A stretch of DNA of 20,985 bases from Bacteroidota bacterium (GCA_023413895.1 JAEZOU010000037.1:1-20985); one strand, 5' to 3'. Shown: positions 1 through 7,580, counted from the stretch's first letter. The notes: generated by a model not told the origin, from the sequence alone. Numbers and translations are program-made.

Positions 1-2
1 TT

Positions 3-143
3 AAGAAGAGCCTGAAAGTTCGCAGTGCTTTGCCCAATGTGGAAGCGGGACTAATACTTTTATATGGTGTCGCAACGGAAATGAGCTGCTACAACTATCC
101 AATTACAGCTTTCGTTCACGAGAAACAACACTTTCGGTGGGAT
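3..143 (+). other. Possible 3' end of a gene cut by the window edge
   Basis: One frame is open from the window edge to a TAG at 141-143, giving 46 residues that start KKSLKVRSALPNVEAG and end EKQHFRWD. I recognise no family. Bases 1-200 look richer in G+C than the AT-rich 200-660 that follows, which fits older coding sequence ending here. A second frame also stays open through this stretch, so the reading is uncertain. It could equally be a degraded remnant or chance. Confidence 0.2.
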
Positions 144-662
144 TAGCTTTGAAGTGTGATGAAACGGAGGCTGGCCGAAGTGAAAGCATACTTCAAAACA
201 AAAAAATCACCAAATCACTTGCAAATGTCAAAAAAATTATCTTTGCACAAACAATTTTTACACACTTTTGGCGACAGTGCACGCTTTCCATTCAAACTTC
301 GGTACTTTTCTTCCTCAAAAATGTGTAATTTCTAGGAAAATTAGACATTTTTGCAAAAATAATTAAAGGTGGAAATCGCTATAATTCCAACTCATTCTTT
401 AGCTTTGTAAATATAAAACAGATATGATTTAGAAATCGAAATGGACTCTTTTGTCGTTTTGTAGTTCTCTTTTCAGAAGATTGCAAAATCCACAAATCTC
501 CTTCCTGTTAATCTTAAAGATGAAAATCTTAAATTGATTTTCTTCAATAATAATACTTGAAAAGAAAAAGTGTGTTGATTATTTTATATTTTTACACACT
601 TACTTAAAGTTGTGTTTTAATAATTTAATCGCTTGTGTATTAGTTGTATAAGAGTAATTATT
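144..662. other. Gene-less AT-rich stretch
   Basis: I see no convincing coding sequence on either strand. The longest plus-strand frame (137-328) has no signal peptide, domain or family resemblance. The stretch holds a promoter-like pair (219-245), a 14-bp direct repeat ATTTTTACACACTT at 254-267 and 588-601, an AT-rich hairpin (GAAAATC 522-528 with GATTTTC 536-542), and an 8-bp inverted pair (AAGTGTGT 568-575 with ACACACTT 594-601) shortly before the gene at 663. No tRNA or rRNA signature was found. Confidence 0.5.
219..245 (+). promoter_or_regulatory. Bacteroidota-type promoter with no obvious gene
   Basis: TTG (219-221) lies 16 bases before TATCTTTG (238-245), which matches the -7 consensus TAnnTTTG of Bacteroidota. 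No credible reading frame begins within 300 bases downstream. It may drive a small RNA or a very long leader for the gene at 663, or be left from a lost gene. Confidence 0.4.
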
Positions 663-1187
663 ATGAAAAAAACTATTTTTTCTCTGTTTGTTTTCCTGTT
701 TTTGTTTGGAAATGATTTTTACATCAATGCCCAATCGCCATACAAAAATAGCTTGGGAGTAACGCTTGGTACAACGCAAGGTGTAACATATAAAACCCTT
801 GCATCGCCACATTTCGCTATTCAACTTGACCTCGGTACAAAATATTGTTATGTTTATGGAAACCATTTGTGGTCGTTTGAATTAGCACCCAACTTTGCTT
901 TTCAAGGAGAACTGGCACCCAATTTTTATGGTTTGATAGGCGGTGGTGGTAGTATTGGCTATTGCTGGAAAAAATATTCCTACATCACTATTGGAGGTGA
1001 GCAATACTCGCGCAATAATGCTAAGGCTGGCTTGAACGGATTTTTCGGTTTAGAGTATAAATTTCCCAATTCAATTCTCTTGCAACTTGATTTTCGTCCT
1101 GGATACAGATGCGCATTTAATGGAAAGTTTGAAGAACATTGTTTTGATTGGGGATTGAATTTTGGAATTAGGTATATATTTGATTAA
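663..1187 (+). CDS. Secreted outer-membrane beta-barrel-like protein, function unknown
   Basis: A 174-residue protein. The ATG at 663 is chosen over the in-frame ATG at 633 because it is followed directly by a signal peptide: MKK, a hydrophobic run at residues 4-16, and a likely cut after NAQ at residue 24. The mature part alternates short hydrophobic strands and glycine-rich turns (LGVTLGTTQG, LIGGGGSIGY, GLNFGIRYIFD), as in small outer-membrane beta-barrels. The motif ELAPNF occurs twice (73-78 and 83-88), probably in neighbouring strands. There is no lipoprotein cysteine. Fourteen bases separate it from the HD-domain gene downstream, so the two may be co-transcribed. The barrel is inferred from the strand pattern; I do not recognise a named family, and its role is unknown. 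Confidence 0.7.
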   Translation: MKKTIFSLFVFLFLFGNDFYINAQSPYKNSLGVTLGTTQGVTYKTLASPHFAIQLDLGTKYCYVYGNHLWSFELAPNFAFQGELAPNFYGLIGGGGSIGYCWKKYSYITIGGEQYSRNNAKAGLNGFFGLEYKFPNSILLQLDFRPGYRCAFNGKFEEHCFDWGLNFGIRYIFD

Positions 1188-1201
1188 TAAGAATTTGCTT
1201 T

Positions 1202-1849
1202 GTGAAAAATCGGAATAACTTAATTAAAAAAATTGATTCAGAAATTGTTGCATACGTGGAAACTGAAATTATTCCACTTTACGACGCTTTCGATTCGGGG
1301 CACGGAAGGTCTCATGTTCACGCTGTAATTGCCGATTCGTTGCAATTAGCAGAAGAGGTTGGAGCCAATCTTAATATGGCGTACGTTGTTGCAGCTTATC
1401 ACGATACGGGAATGGTTGAAGGACGCCAATATCATCATCTAGTTTCTGGGAAAATTGTGGAAAAAGATGCTAATTTAAAACGATGGTTTTCGGTAGATGA
1501 AATTATACTGATTAAGGAGGCTGTCGAAGATCATCGCGCATCTGGAAAAGAGGAACCACGTTCTATCTACGGAAAAATTGTCGCTGATGGCGATCGACAA
1601 CTCGATCCACATACGGTGATGATACGTTGCCTGCAATTCGGTCTGAAAAACTATCCCGAATTGGATAAATCGGGCCATTATGAACGATTTCGTGCTCATC
1701 TTCTCGAAAAATATGCAAGAAATGGTTACCTCAAACTATGGATTTCTATAGGAGATAAAGCGCAGCAATTGAATCTTTTACACGAGATTATCGACGACGA
1801 AGAAAAGTTGCAGAGATGCTTTGAGGAACATTGGGAAAATGCGAAATAA
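1202..1849 (+). CDS. HD-domain metal-dependent phosphohydrolase
   Basis: A 215-residue cytosolic protein that starts at GTG; the next in-frame ATG is near residue 59 and would remove the first metal-binding histidine. It shows the HD-superfamily pattern: H38 in GRSHVH, the H67-D68 doublet in AYHDTG, H78-H79, H111 in EDHRAS, and D129 or D131 in ADGDRQLD. Enzymes of this superfamily hydrolyse phosphoester bonds in nucleotides or nucleic acids using a bound metal. The substrate cannot be told from sequence; there is no RelA-type synthetase domain and no HD-GYP motif. It follows the barrel-like gene by 14 bases and precedes the broken YDGSG-repeat gene by 21 bases, so all three may form one transcript without an evident shared function. 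Confidence 0.8.
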   Translation: MKNRNNLIKKIDSEIVAYVETEIIPLYDAFDSGHGRSHVHAVIADSLQLAEEVGANLNMAYVVAAYHDTGMVEGRQYHHLVSGKIVEKDANLKRWFSVDEIILIKEAVEDHRASGKEEPRSIYGKIVADGDRQLDPHTVMIRCLQFGLKNYPELDKSGHYERFRAHLLEKYARNGYLKLWISIGDKAQQLNLLHEIIDDEEKLQRCFEEHWENAK

Positions 1850-1870
1850 TAAATTTAATATCAGTGTATT

Positions 1871-2260
1871 ATGAAAAGATTTTTAATCCTAATCGCCTTT
1901 TTTTCGCTTCTGTTCTCTGCTAACGCACAATATATATACGATGGTGCGGGACATCTAATCGGCCGTGTGAACAACCAATATTTCTACGACGGATCGGGAC
2001 ATTATATCGGCTAAACTATCGGTGAAAATATCTATGATGGTTCAGGCCATTATATTGGTCGGATAAGTAGTAACTATCTGTATGATGGTTCTGGACGACT
2101 AATAGGGCAGGTTATTGGCGATAATCTGTACGACGGTTCAGGGCATTATGTCGGTCGAATTGGTAATGAATATTTATATGATGGCTCAGGACGATTAATT
2201 GCTCAAGCAGAAGGTTTGCAGCACCGACAAATTATCCTATTTTTCTATTTTTTTAGGTAG
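1871..2260 (+). pseudogene. Secreted YDGSG-repeat (beta-flower-like) protein, interrupted by TAA
   Basis: Reading from the ATG at 1871 gives a clear signal peptide (MKRFLILIAFFSLLFSANAQ), then tandem units of 16-17 residues containing YDGxG followed by H-Y-I-G-R or R-L-I-G-Q. Six YDGxG motifs are present. The frame is broken by one TAA at codon 48 (2012-2014), between HYIG and TIGENIYDGSG. It then stays open through four more units to a TAG at 2258-2260, ending in an aromatic-rich tail (ILFFYFFR). At the stop position the other units carry R or Q, so one C-to-T change from CAA explains it. No in-frame ATG follows the stop, so the distal part would be made only by readthrough. From memory, Bacteroides proteins called '5-fold beta-flower' share these repeats and an F-rich end. 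Function is unknown. A sequencing error remains possible. Confidence 0.8.
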
Positions 2261-2291
2261 ATTTTAAGACTATTTGGGCTATGATTTTTTG

Positions 2292-2322
2292 TTGTTTTTC
2301 TGCCGAAAATTCTGTACTTTTG
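2292..2322 (+). promoter_or_regulatory. Promoter of argS
   Basis: TTG at 2292-2294 and TACTTTTG at 2315-2322 are 20 bases apart, a near-ideal Bacteroidota pair. The argS ATG is 20 bases beyond the -7 element, giving a short leader. Confidence 0.7.
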
Positions 2323-2341
2323 CAACCTAAATTTTAAAACT

Positions 2342-4126
2342 ATGGAATATCAATTGGTAAATGCAATTCAAGTTGCGCTTTTTGAACTTTATAATATTGA
2401 TACAAAGATAGATAAATCGGCTATTCAGCGAACTAAAAAGGAGTTTGAAGGTGATTTTACCTTCGTCGTTTTCCCATACGTAAAACAAGCCAGAGTCTCT
2501 CCAGATGCATTGGCAAATCAATTGGGTGAGAAGGTGTGTTCGCTATTGCCAGAACTTCTTTCCTCATACAATGTGGTTAAAGGTTTCTTGAATCTGAGTA
2601 TTGCAAATAACTTCTGGACTCGCTATATCAAAGAGCGAAATCAAGATGAAAATTATAACTATCCTGTTGATGATGAAGATATTACGCTGATAGAATTTTC
2701 ATCTCCCAATACCAATAAACCATTACACCTTGGCCACGTTCGCAACAACTTGCTCGGAAATTCAGTAGCCAATATCTTAGCAGCTTCAGGCAAGAAGGTT
2801 ATTCGTGTTAATTTGGTGAATGACAGAGGAATCCATATCTGTAAGTCGATGTTGGCTTGGTTGCGTTTCGGAAATGGAGAAACGCCTGAAAGTTCAGGTA
2901 TGAAGGGCGACCATTTGGTGGGAAAATATTATGTGGAGTTTGATAAACACTACAAAAAAGAGATTGGGGAGTTGGTAGCGCAGGGAATGAACGAAGAGGA
3001 AGCTGCTAAAAAGGCTCCACTGCTTCTCGAAGCTCAATCTATGCTGAAACGTTGGGAGGATAATGACCCAGAAATAAGAAATCTTTGGAAAATGATGAAC
3101 GATTGGGTATATGCTGGCTTCGATGCAACATACGAACGTATGGGAATCGTTTTTAATAAAACTTATTATGAATCACAAACCTATCTTTTGGGTAAGTCGT
3201 TGGTGGAAGAAGGGTTGCAAACGGGCGCTTTCTATCGTCGTGACGATGGTTCTGTATGGGTGGATTTGACCGATGAAAAATTGGACGAAAAGTTGTTGCT
3301 TCGCTCTGACGGAACATCAGTTTATATGACACAAGATTTGGGAACTGCCCAACTGCGCTATGACGAGTTTAATCCTAAAACTATGATTTATGTAGTTGGG
3401 AATGAGCAAAATTATCACTTCGATGTGCTGAAGTTGGTTTTAGGTAAGAAGTTGAAAAAAGAGTTTGGTAATAGTATTTATCACCTTTCTTACGGAATGG
3501 TTGAACTTCCGTTTGGTAAGATGAAATCACGCGAAGGAACTGTTGTTGATGCTGATGATTTGATGGAAGAGATGTTCTTGCAAGCGAAAGAGAGTACCGA
3601 AGCGTTGGGAAAATTTGAATTTTCGGAAGAAGAAGGTAAAAAATTGTATGAAATGGTGGGCTTGGGTGCACTTAAATATTTTATCCTGAAGGTAGATCCA
3701 AAGAAAAATATGCTCTTCAATCCTAATGAATCTATCGATTTCAACGGAAATACAGCACCTTTTATTCAATATACGCACGCTCGTATCAAATCTATGTTGC
3801 GTAAAGCAAACGAAAATGGTATCGATTTTAGTTCTGTTGAAGTTGATGCAAGCCAACTTTCTGAGGCTGAAAAGCAGATTATTAAGCAGATTTATGAGTA
3901 TAAAAATGTGCTGAAAACTGCTGCCGAAACCTTCAGCCCTGCGTTGATTGCAAACTATACTTATGATTTGGCGAAAGAGTTTAACAGATTCTATCAGGAA
4001 ACACCAATCTTCCGCGAAGAAAATGAGGCTTTGCGCGCGTTCCGCCTGCTAATCTCTGCCTGCTGCGCTCGTACAATTGCCACAGCCATGAATTTATTAG
4101 GAATCGATGTCCCTGAAAAAATGTAA
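2342..4126 (+). CDS. argS: Arginyl-tRNA synthetase
   Basis: A 594-residue class I aminoacyl-tRNA synthetase that charges tRNA-Arg with arginine using ATP, in the cytosol. Visible parts, in order: an N-terminal Arg-specific domain (about 1-105) that recognises the tRNA elbow; the HIGH signature as HLGH (129-132) in SPNTNKPLHLGHVRNN; the Rossmann-fold catalytic core, with GNEQNYHF near 353-360; the KMSKS equivalent as KMKSR (393-397) in FGKMKSREGTVVDADD; and a C-terminal alpha-helical DALR anticodon-binding domain (about 470-594) ending ATAMNLLGIDVPEKM. Length and motif spacing fit full-length bacterial ArgS. It has its own promoter just upstream, and hutI follows after 14 bases, suggesting one transcript. 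Nothing is missing. Confidence 0.98.
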   Translation: MEYQLVNAIQVALFELYNIDTKIDKSAIQRTKKEFEGDFTFVVFPYVKQARVSPDALANQLGEKVCSLLPELLSSYNVVKGFLNLSIANNFWTRYIKERNQDENYNYPVDDEDITLIEFSSPNTNKPLHLGHVRNNLLGNSVANILAASGKKVIRVNLVNDRGIHICKSMLAWLRFGNGETPESSGMKGDHLVGKYYVEFDKHYKKEIGELVAQGMNEEEAAKKAPLLLEAQSMLKRWEDNDPEIRNLWKMMNDWVYAGFDATYERMGIVFNKTYYESQTYLLGKSLVEEGLQTGAFYRRDDGSVWVDLTDEKLDEKLLLRSDGTSVYMTQDLGTAQLRYDEFNPKTMIYVVGNEQNYHFDVLKLVLGKKLKKEFGNSIYHLSYGMVELPFGKMKSREGTVVDADDLMEEMFLQAKESTEALGKFEFSEEEGKKLYEMVGLGALKYFILKVDPKKNMLFNPNESIDFNGNTAPFIQYTHARIKSMLRKANENGIDFSSVEVDASQLSEAEKQIIKQIYEYKNVLKTAAETFSPALIANYTYDLAKEFNRFYQETPIFREENEALRAFRLLISACCARTIATAMNLLGIDVPEKM

Positions 4127-4140
4127 TAAATTGTAGAAAT

Positions 4141-5403
4141 ATGACTTTGATTGTAAAAAATATTAAAGAGTTAGTTCAAGTAGAAGAACAACCCGTGCAA
4201 CTGCGTGCTGGAAAAGATATGCAAACTCTTCATACAATAAAAAATGCCTTTTTGATTGTAAAAGAGGATAAAATCTTTGATTTTGGCCAACATAATGCCG
4301 AAAATGATAAAAAATTGGCAGAAATTGTAGCAAAAGATTCCAATTGTGAGGTTGTTGATGCAACAGGAAAGATGGTGTTCCCTTCATTCTGCGATTCTCA
4401 TACTCATATCGTTTACGCAGGAAGTCGTGAGATTGAATATATCGACAAAATTAAAGGGTTGAGTTATGAGGAAATAGCAAAACGTGGAGGTGGAATTTTG
4501 AATTCCGCTGATAGATTGGCGCAAGCTTCGGAAGATGAACTTTACGAAGCCGCTATGGCGCGTCTTCAAGAGATGGCATCGTTTGGAACAGGTGCAGTGG
4601 AGATTAAAAGCGGTTATGGTTTAAGTACCGAAAGCGAATTGAAGATGTTGCGCGTTATCAAACGCCTTCGTGAAAACTCTCCGATGATTATTCGATCCAA
4701 CTTCTTGGGCGCTCACGCTGTTCCTCGCGATTATATCGGAAGACAAAGTGAATATGTGGACTTGATTATCAATGAGATGATTCCGGTTATTGCTGCGGAA
4801 GAGTTGGCCGACTTTGTAGATGTGTTCTGTGATAAAGGTTTCTTTACCCCAGAAGAAACAGAGCGAATTTTGATGCAAGGCATTAAATATGGTATGCGTC
4901 CTAAAATTCATGCTAATGAGCTAGATTACTCAGGGGGTATTCAAGTGGGTGTGAAATATAACGCACTCTCTGTTGACCATTTGGAATATACAGGTGATGA
5001 AGAGATTGAGGCACTTTTAGATAGTGAAACTATGCCAACTATTCTACCAGGAGCTGCTTTCTTCTTGGAAATGCCTTTTGCTCCAGCTCGCAAAATGATG
5101 GAAGCAGGTCTTCCAGTGGCACTTGCCTCCGATTATAATCCAGGTTCCTCTCCATCAGGAAATATGCAGTTTATCCTTTCAATGGGTTGCGTAAAATATA
5201 AGATGTTGCCCGAAGAAGCTATCAATGCAACAACACTCAATACCGCATACGCAATGGGTGTAAGCGATATCGTAGGTTCGATTGCTCGTGGAAAAGTGGC
5301 TAACTTCTTTATTACTAAGCCAATTCCTACTTTAGAATTTATGCCCTATGCTTTTGGTAGTAATAAAGTGGAACAAGCTTATCTTGCAGGAAAGGAAATT
5401 TAA
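4141..5403 (+). CDS. hutI: Imidazolonepropionase (histidine degradation)
   Basis: A 420-residue amidohydrolase-superfamily enzyme that opens 4-imidazolone-5-propionate to N-formimino-L-glutamate, the third step of histidine breakdown. The expected residues are present: metal ligands H87 and H89 in DSHTH, H192 in GAHAVP, H257 and E260 in KIHANELDY, H280 in VDHLEY, and D331 in ASDYNPGSS. The spacing matches the known metal-ligand pattern of HutI (two histidines, a third about 170 residues on, and an aspartate about 75 residues after that). It is probably read with argS, 14 bases upstream, and ends at a strong terminator. The other hut enzymes (hutH, hutU, formiminotransferase) are not in this window, so the pathway must be completed elsewhere if it is complete. 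Confidence 0.95.
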   Translation: MTLIVKNIKELVQVEEQPVQLRAGKDMQTLHTIKNAFLIVKEDKIFDFGQHNAENDKKLAEIVAKDSNCEVVDATGKMVFPSFCDSHTHIVYAGSREIEYIDKIKGLSYEEIAKRGGGILNSADRLAQASEDELYEAAMARLQEMASFGTGAVEIKSGYGLSTESELKMLRVIKRLRENSPMIIRSNFLGAHAVPRDYIGRQSEYVDLIINEMIPVIAAEELADFVDVFCDKGFFTPEETERILMQGIKYGMRPKIHANELDYSGGIQVGVKYNALSVDHLEYTGDEEIEALLDSETMPTILPGAAFFLEMPFAPARKMMEAGLPVALASDYNPGSSPSGNMQFILSMGCVKYKMLPEEAINATTLNTAYAMGVSDIVGSIARGKVANFFITKPIPTLEFMPYAFGSNKVEQAYLAGKEI

Positions 5404-5420
5404 ATATAGTTCATATGCAC

Positions 5421-5457
5421 AAAAAAAGCTGAAATCAAATGATTTCAGCTTTTTTTT
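5421..5457. terminator. Bidirectional rho-independent terminator, hutI / yitT-family gene
   Basis: GCTGAAATCA (5428-5437) and TGATTTCAGC (5440-5449) are perfectly complementary. They are flanked by A7 (5421-5427) and T7 or more (5450-5457), so a U-tract follows the hairpin on either strand. It lies between the convergent hutI stop (5403) and the stop of the minus-strand gene (5477). Confidence 0.93.
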
Positions 5458-5476
5458 ATGTAATAAGGTATATCAA

Positions 5477-6409
5477 CTATTCCTCTGTTGGTAAACATTT
5501 AAAACCTTTACCCATAATTTCGCTACTATCAATTACATTGATAAATGCATTAGGATCAATGCGATGGATCCCATTCTTTAAGCGGATAAATTCGCTACGA
5601 GAAATGGTTGTGTAAATCATTTTACGTTCACAACCAGCATAAAGTCCTATGCCCTTGAAACAGGTACCACCACGATTTAAGTCCTCAATAATTGCTTTGC
5701 GAACCTCTTCCTCTTTTTCAGTAATGATAAATAGAGTTTTGTATCTCTTCACGCCATCTACAACCATATCGATTACTTTACCTTCAATAGCGATAAGAAG
5801 CACAGAATAGATTGGTAAACGAAGTTCTTTGAAAGCAATTAAAGTTGATAAGGTAATTGCAGAGTCAACAATCATAACCAAAGTGCCTAAAGAGATTTTG
5901 GTGTATTTGTTGAGAATCATTGAGATAATATCGCTACCGCCAGAAGTTGCACCAGATTTGAAAATCAAACCGATGGCTAAACCGTAAATCAAACCTGCAA
6001 TCAGGGTGTTTAGAAAATAATCAGGAACAAACCCAAGTTCACCTTCAGGAGCGTTGGGCAGTAGTCCGTCGTGAATAACTGGGTCGTAGCCCCAAGTACT
6101 TTCTAAAACAAATACGAAACCTAAGATTAGGAAAGTGGAAACGATGGTTTTTACGCCAAAACGTGGTCCTAAAATCCAAGTTCCAATAAGAAGTAGTGGA
6201 ATATCCATACAGAAAGCATAGTAACTGATTTTCCACGGCCAAATAGTGTTGAAAACGTTTGCTAAACCGTAAGTTCCACCAGGAGCCAAACGATAAGGGT
6301 TAACAAACATCACATCGCCTACTGCAAACAGAAGGCTACCTACAATAAGGTAAAGGTACGCAATGCACCATTCTTTTGAAAGAAATTTCTCTTTTTTTTG
6401 CAAACTCAT
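5477..6409 (-). CDS. YitT-family integral membrane protein (DUF161 + DUF2179)
   Basis: A 310-residue inner-membrane protein of the YitT family. The N-terminal two-thirds holds about five hydrophobic segments, starting near WCIAYLYLIVGSLLFAVGDV, with the family's conserved PGGTYGLANV and a glycine/serine-rich SGATSGGSDI loop. The last ~90 residues form a soluble domain beginning about KTLFIITEKEEEVRKAI, which matches DUF2179. It contains GGTCFKGIGLYAG and ends with INVIDSSEIMGKGFKCL. The transported substrate or function is not established for this family. It stands alone on the minus strand, facing away from rpoD, and ends at the terminator shared with hutI. Length is typical for the family. 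Confidence 0.93.
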   Translation of the reverse strand: MSLQKKEKFLSKEWCIAYLYLIVGSLLFAVGDVMFVNPYRLAPGGTYGLANVFNTIWPWKISYYAFCMDIPLLLIGTWILGPRFGVKTIVSTFLILGFVFVLESTWGYDPVIHDGLLPNAPEGELGFVPDYFLNTLIAGLIYGLAIGLIFKSGATSGGSDIISMILNKYTKISLGTLVMIVDSAITLSTLIAFKELRLPIYSVLLIAIEGKVIDMVVDGVKRYKTLFIITEKEEEVRKAIIEDLNRGGTCFKGIGLYAGCERKMIYTTISRSEFIRLKNGIHRIDPNAFINVIDSSEIMGKGFKCLPTEE

Positions 6410-6459
6410 ATTTATTATAATTTTGATTATCAGCTGTTTGTGTGAAAAAATCTTCCGTT

Positions 6460-6520
6460 TTTCGCGTTGGCGAAATTAATAAAAATCTTTTTTACTATAG
6501 TGCGATTAAAAATCTTTTTT
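6460..6520. repeat. Tandem 14-bp direct repeats and a small hairpin between yitT-family gene and rpoD
   Basis: TAAAAATCTTTTTT occurs at 6480-6493 and again at 6507-6520, a 27-base period. Just beside it TTTCGC (6460-6465) pairs with GCGAAA (6470-6475) over a GTTG loop. They sit in the divergent intergenic region and could be binding sites or low-complexity AT sequence. Function is not established. Confidence 0.4.
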
Positions 6521-6554
6521 TATTCTATTTTTTAATGTGAAAAAGTTGAGCAAT

Positions 6555-6581
6555 TTGCATAGATTTTTTTATTACCTTTGC
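6555..6581 (+). promoter_or_regulatory. Promoter of the primary sigma factor gene
   Basis: TACCTTTG (6574-6581) fits the TAnnTTTG -7 element. The nearest upstream element is TTTG at 6555-6558 (15 bases away) or TTG at 6547-6549 (24 bases away); neither is at the ideal distance. Initiation here would give a leader of about 95 bases containing a short reading frame (6604-6642). Confidence 0.5.
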
Positions 6582-6603
6582 CACTCATTTTTTTTAAGAA
6601 AAA

Positions 6604-6642
6604 ATGGCGTTTCAAGTAACTTTTTCAATAGAAAAAACGTAA
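6604..6642 (+). CDS. Possible 12-codon leader peptide upstream of rpoD
   Basis: ATG at 6604 opens a 12-residue frame (MAFQVTFSIEKT) that ends at TAA 6640-6642, inside the predicted rpoD leader. TTTTTC (6621-6626) and GAAAAA (6631-6636) could form a small AT hairpin within it. Translation is unproven; the frame could be chance, since short ORFs are common. It is recorded because it lies in the leader of a global regulator gene. Confidence 0.2.
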   Translation: MAFQVTFSIEKT

Positions 6643-6684
6643 CAAATTAGGTTTTTGATTTTTAATTACAAATAATGATAAGTT

Positions 6685-7548
6685 ATGCGACAATTAACGA
6701 TTAGCAAGCAAGTTACGAATCGTGAGTCCGCTTCCTTGGAGAAGTACTTGCATGATATTGGCAAGGTTGAACTTTTAACTGCCGAAGAGGAGGTGGAGTT
6801 AGCAAGAAGAATCAGAAAAGGTGACCAACAAGCTTTGGAAAGATTAACGAAAGCTAACTTGCGTTTTGTAGTATCAGTAGCAAAACAATATCAGAATCAA
6901 GGACTTAACCTCCCAGATTTGATTAATGAAGGAAATTTAGGCCTAATTAAAGCTGCAGAACGTTTTGATGAAACTCGTGGCTTTAAATTTATATCCTACG
7001 CAGTTTGGTGGATTCGACAATCAATCCTTCAAGCTGTGGCAGAACAAGCTCGTATAGTGCGACTTCCTGTTAATAAAATTGGAACGATTAATAGGATTAA
7101 TAAAGCTTACGCCCATTTGGAACAGGAGTTTTGTCGCGAACCTAAAATTGAGGAAATCGCAAATCTATTGGATATGTCAGAAGCAGATGTGAAGGAATCA
7201 TTGCGCAACTCTCCCCGACATCTTTCTATGGATGCGTCGTTGACACAGGATGAAGATAATAATCTTTACGATGTGTTGAAGTCAGAATCCTCACCCATGC
7301 CCGATAGAGAGTTGCTGAGAGAGTCTCTCCAATTGGAAATCTCTAAATTGATGGAGATTTTGAATCCACGTAGTGCCGATATTATTAAGATGTATTATGG
7401 AATCGGTATTAAACACCCGCTAACTTTGGAGGAGATTGCTGAACGTCACGATATTTCACGCGAAAGAGTGCGCCAAATTAAAGAGAAGGCAATCCGTCGT
7501 CTGAAAAATTCTTCTAAAAGCAGAAACTTGAAATCATATTTGGATTAA
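6685..7548 (+). CDS. rpoD: Primary RNA polymerase sigma factor, Bacteroidota sigma-A type
   Basis: A 287-residue sigma-70 family factor that directs RNA polymerase to housekeeping promoters, presumably including the TAnnTTTG promoters in this window. Region 1.2 is near residues 15-47. Region 2 follows with LRFVVSVAKQYQNQGL, DLINEGNLGLIKAAERFD and the DNA-melting FKFISYAVWWIRQSI. Region 3 follows, with VRLPVNKIGTINRI. Region 4 is at the end, with its helix-turn-helix in TLEEIAERHDISRERVRQIK. The long N-terminal region 1.1 of proteobacterial RpoD is absent, as is usual for the Bacteroidota primary sigma. It ends RNLKSYLD. A weak hairpin (7559-7575, with a TCG loop) separates it from asnS 32 bases downstream, so some readthrough into asnS is plausible. 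Confidence 0.97.
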   Translation: MRQLTISKQVTNRESASLEKYLHDIGKVELLTAEEEVELARRIRKGDQQALERLTKANLRFVVSVAKQYQNQGLNLPDLINEGNLGLIKAAERFDETRGFKFISYAVWWIRQSILQAVAEQARIVRLPVNKIGTINRINKAYAHLEQEFCREPKIEEIANLLDMSEADVKESLRNSPRHLSMDASLTQDEDNNLYDVLKSESSPMPDRELLRESLQLEISKLMEILNPRSADIIKMYYGIGIKHPLTLEEIAERHDISRERVRQIKEKAIRRLKNSSKSRNLKSYLD

Positions 7549-7580
7549 TATTATCATTAACTTTTTCGAGAAGTTTTATT

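Noticed and set aside
137..328. 63-codon plus-strand frame in the first intergenic region
   Set aside because: No domain, signal peptide or start context; it runs across the promoter-like pair and into AT-rich sequence.
2012..2014. TAA read as a recoded sense codon across the genome
   Set aside because: TAA is the normal stop of many intact genes here (argS, hutI, rpoD, asnS, yidC, parA, parB), so a general reassignment is excluded.
1931..2210. Tandem ~49-base repeats as a possible CRISPR-like array
   Set aside because: The units are coding repeats in one frame with a signal peptide; they vary at third codon positions and have no unique spacers.
7454..7465. TTTCACGCGAAA, resembling the core of a parS site
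   Set aside because: It is not a perfect palindrome and encodes the invariant ISRER of sigma region 4; codon constraint explains it.
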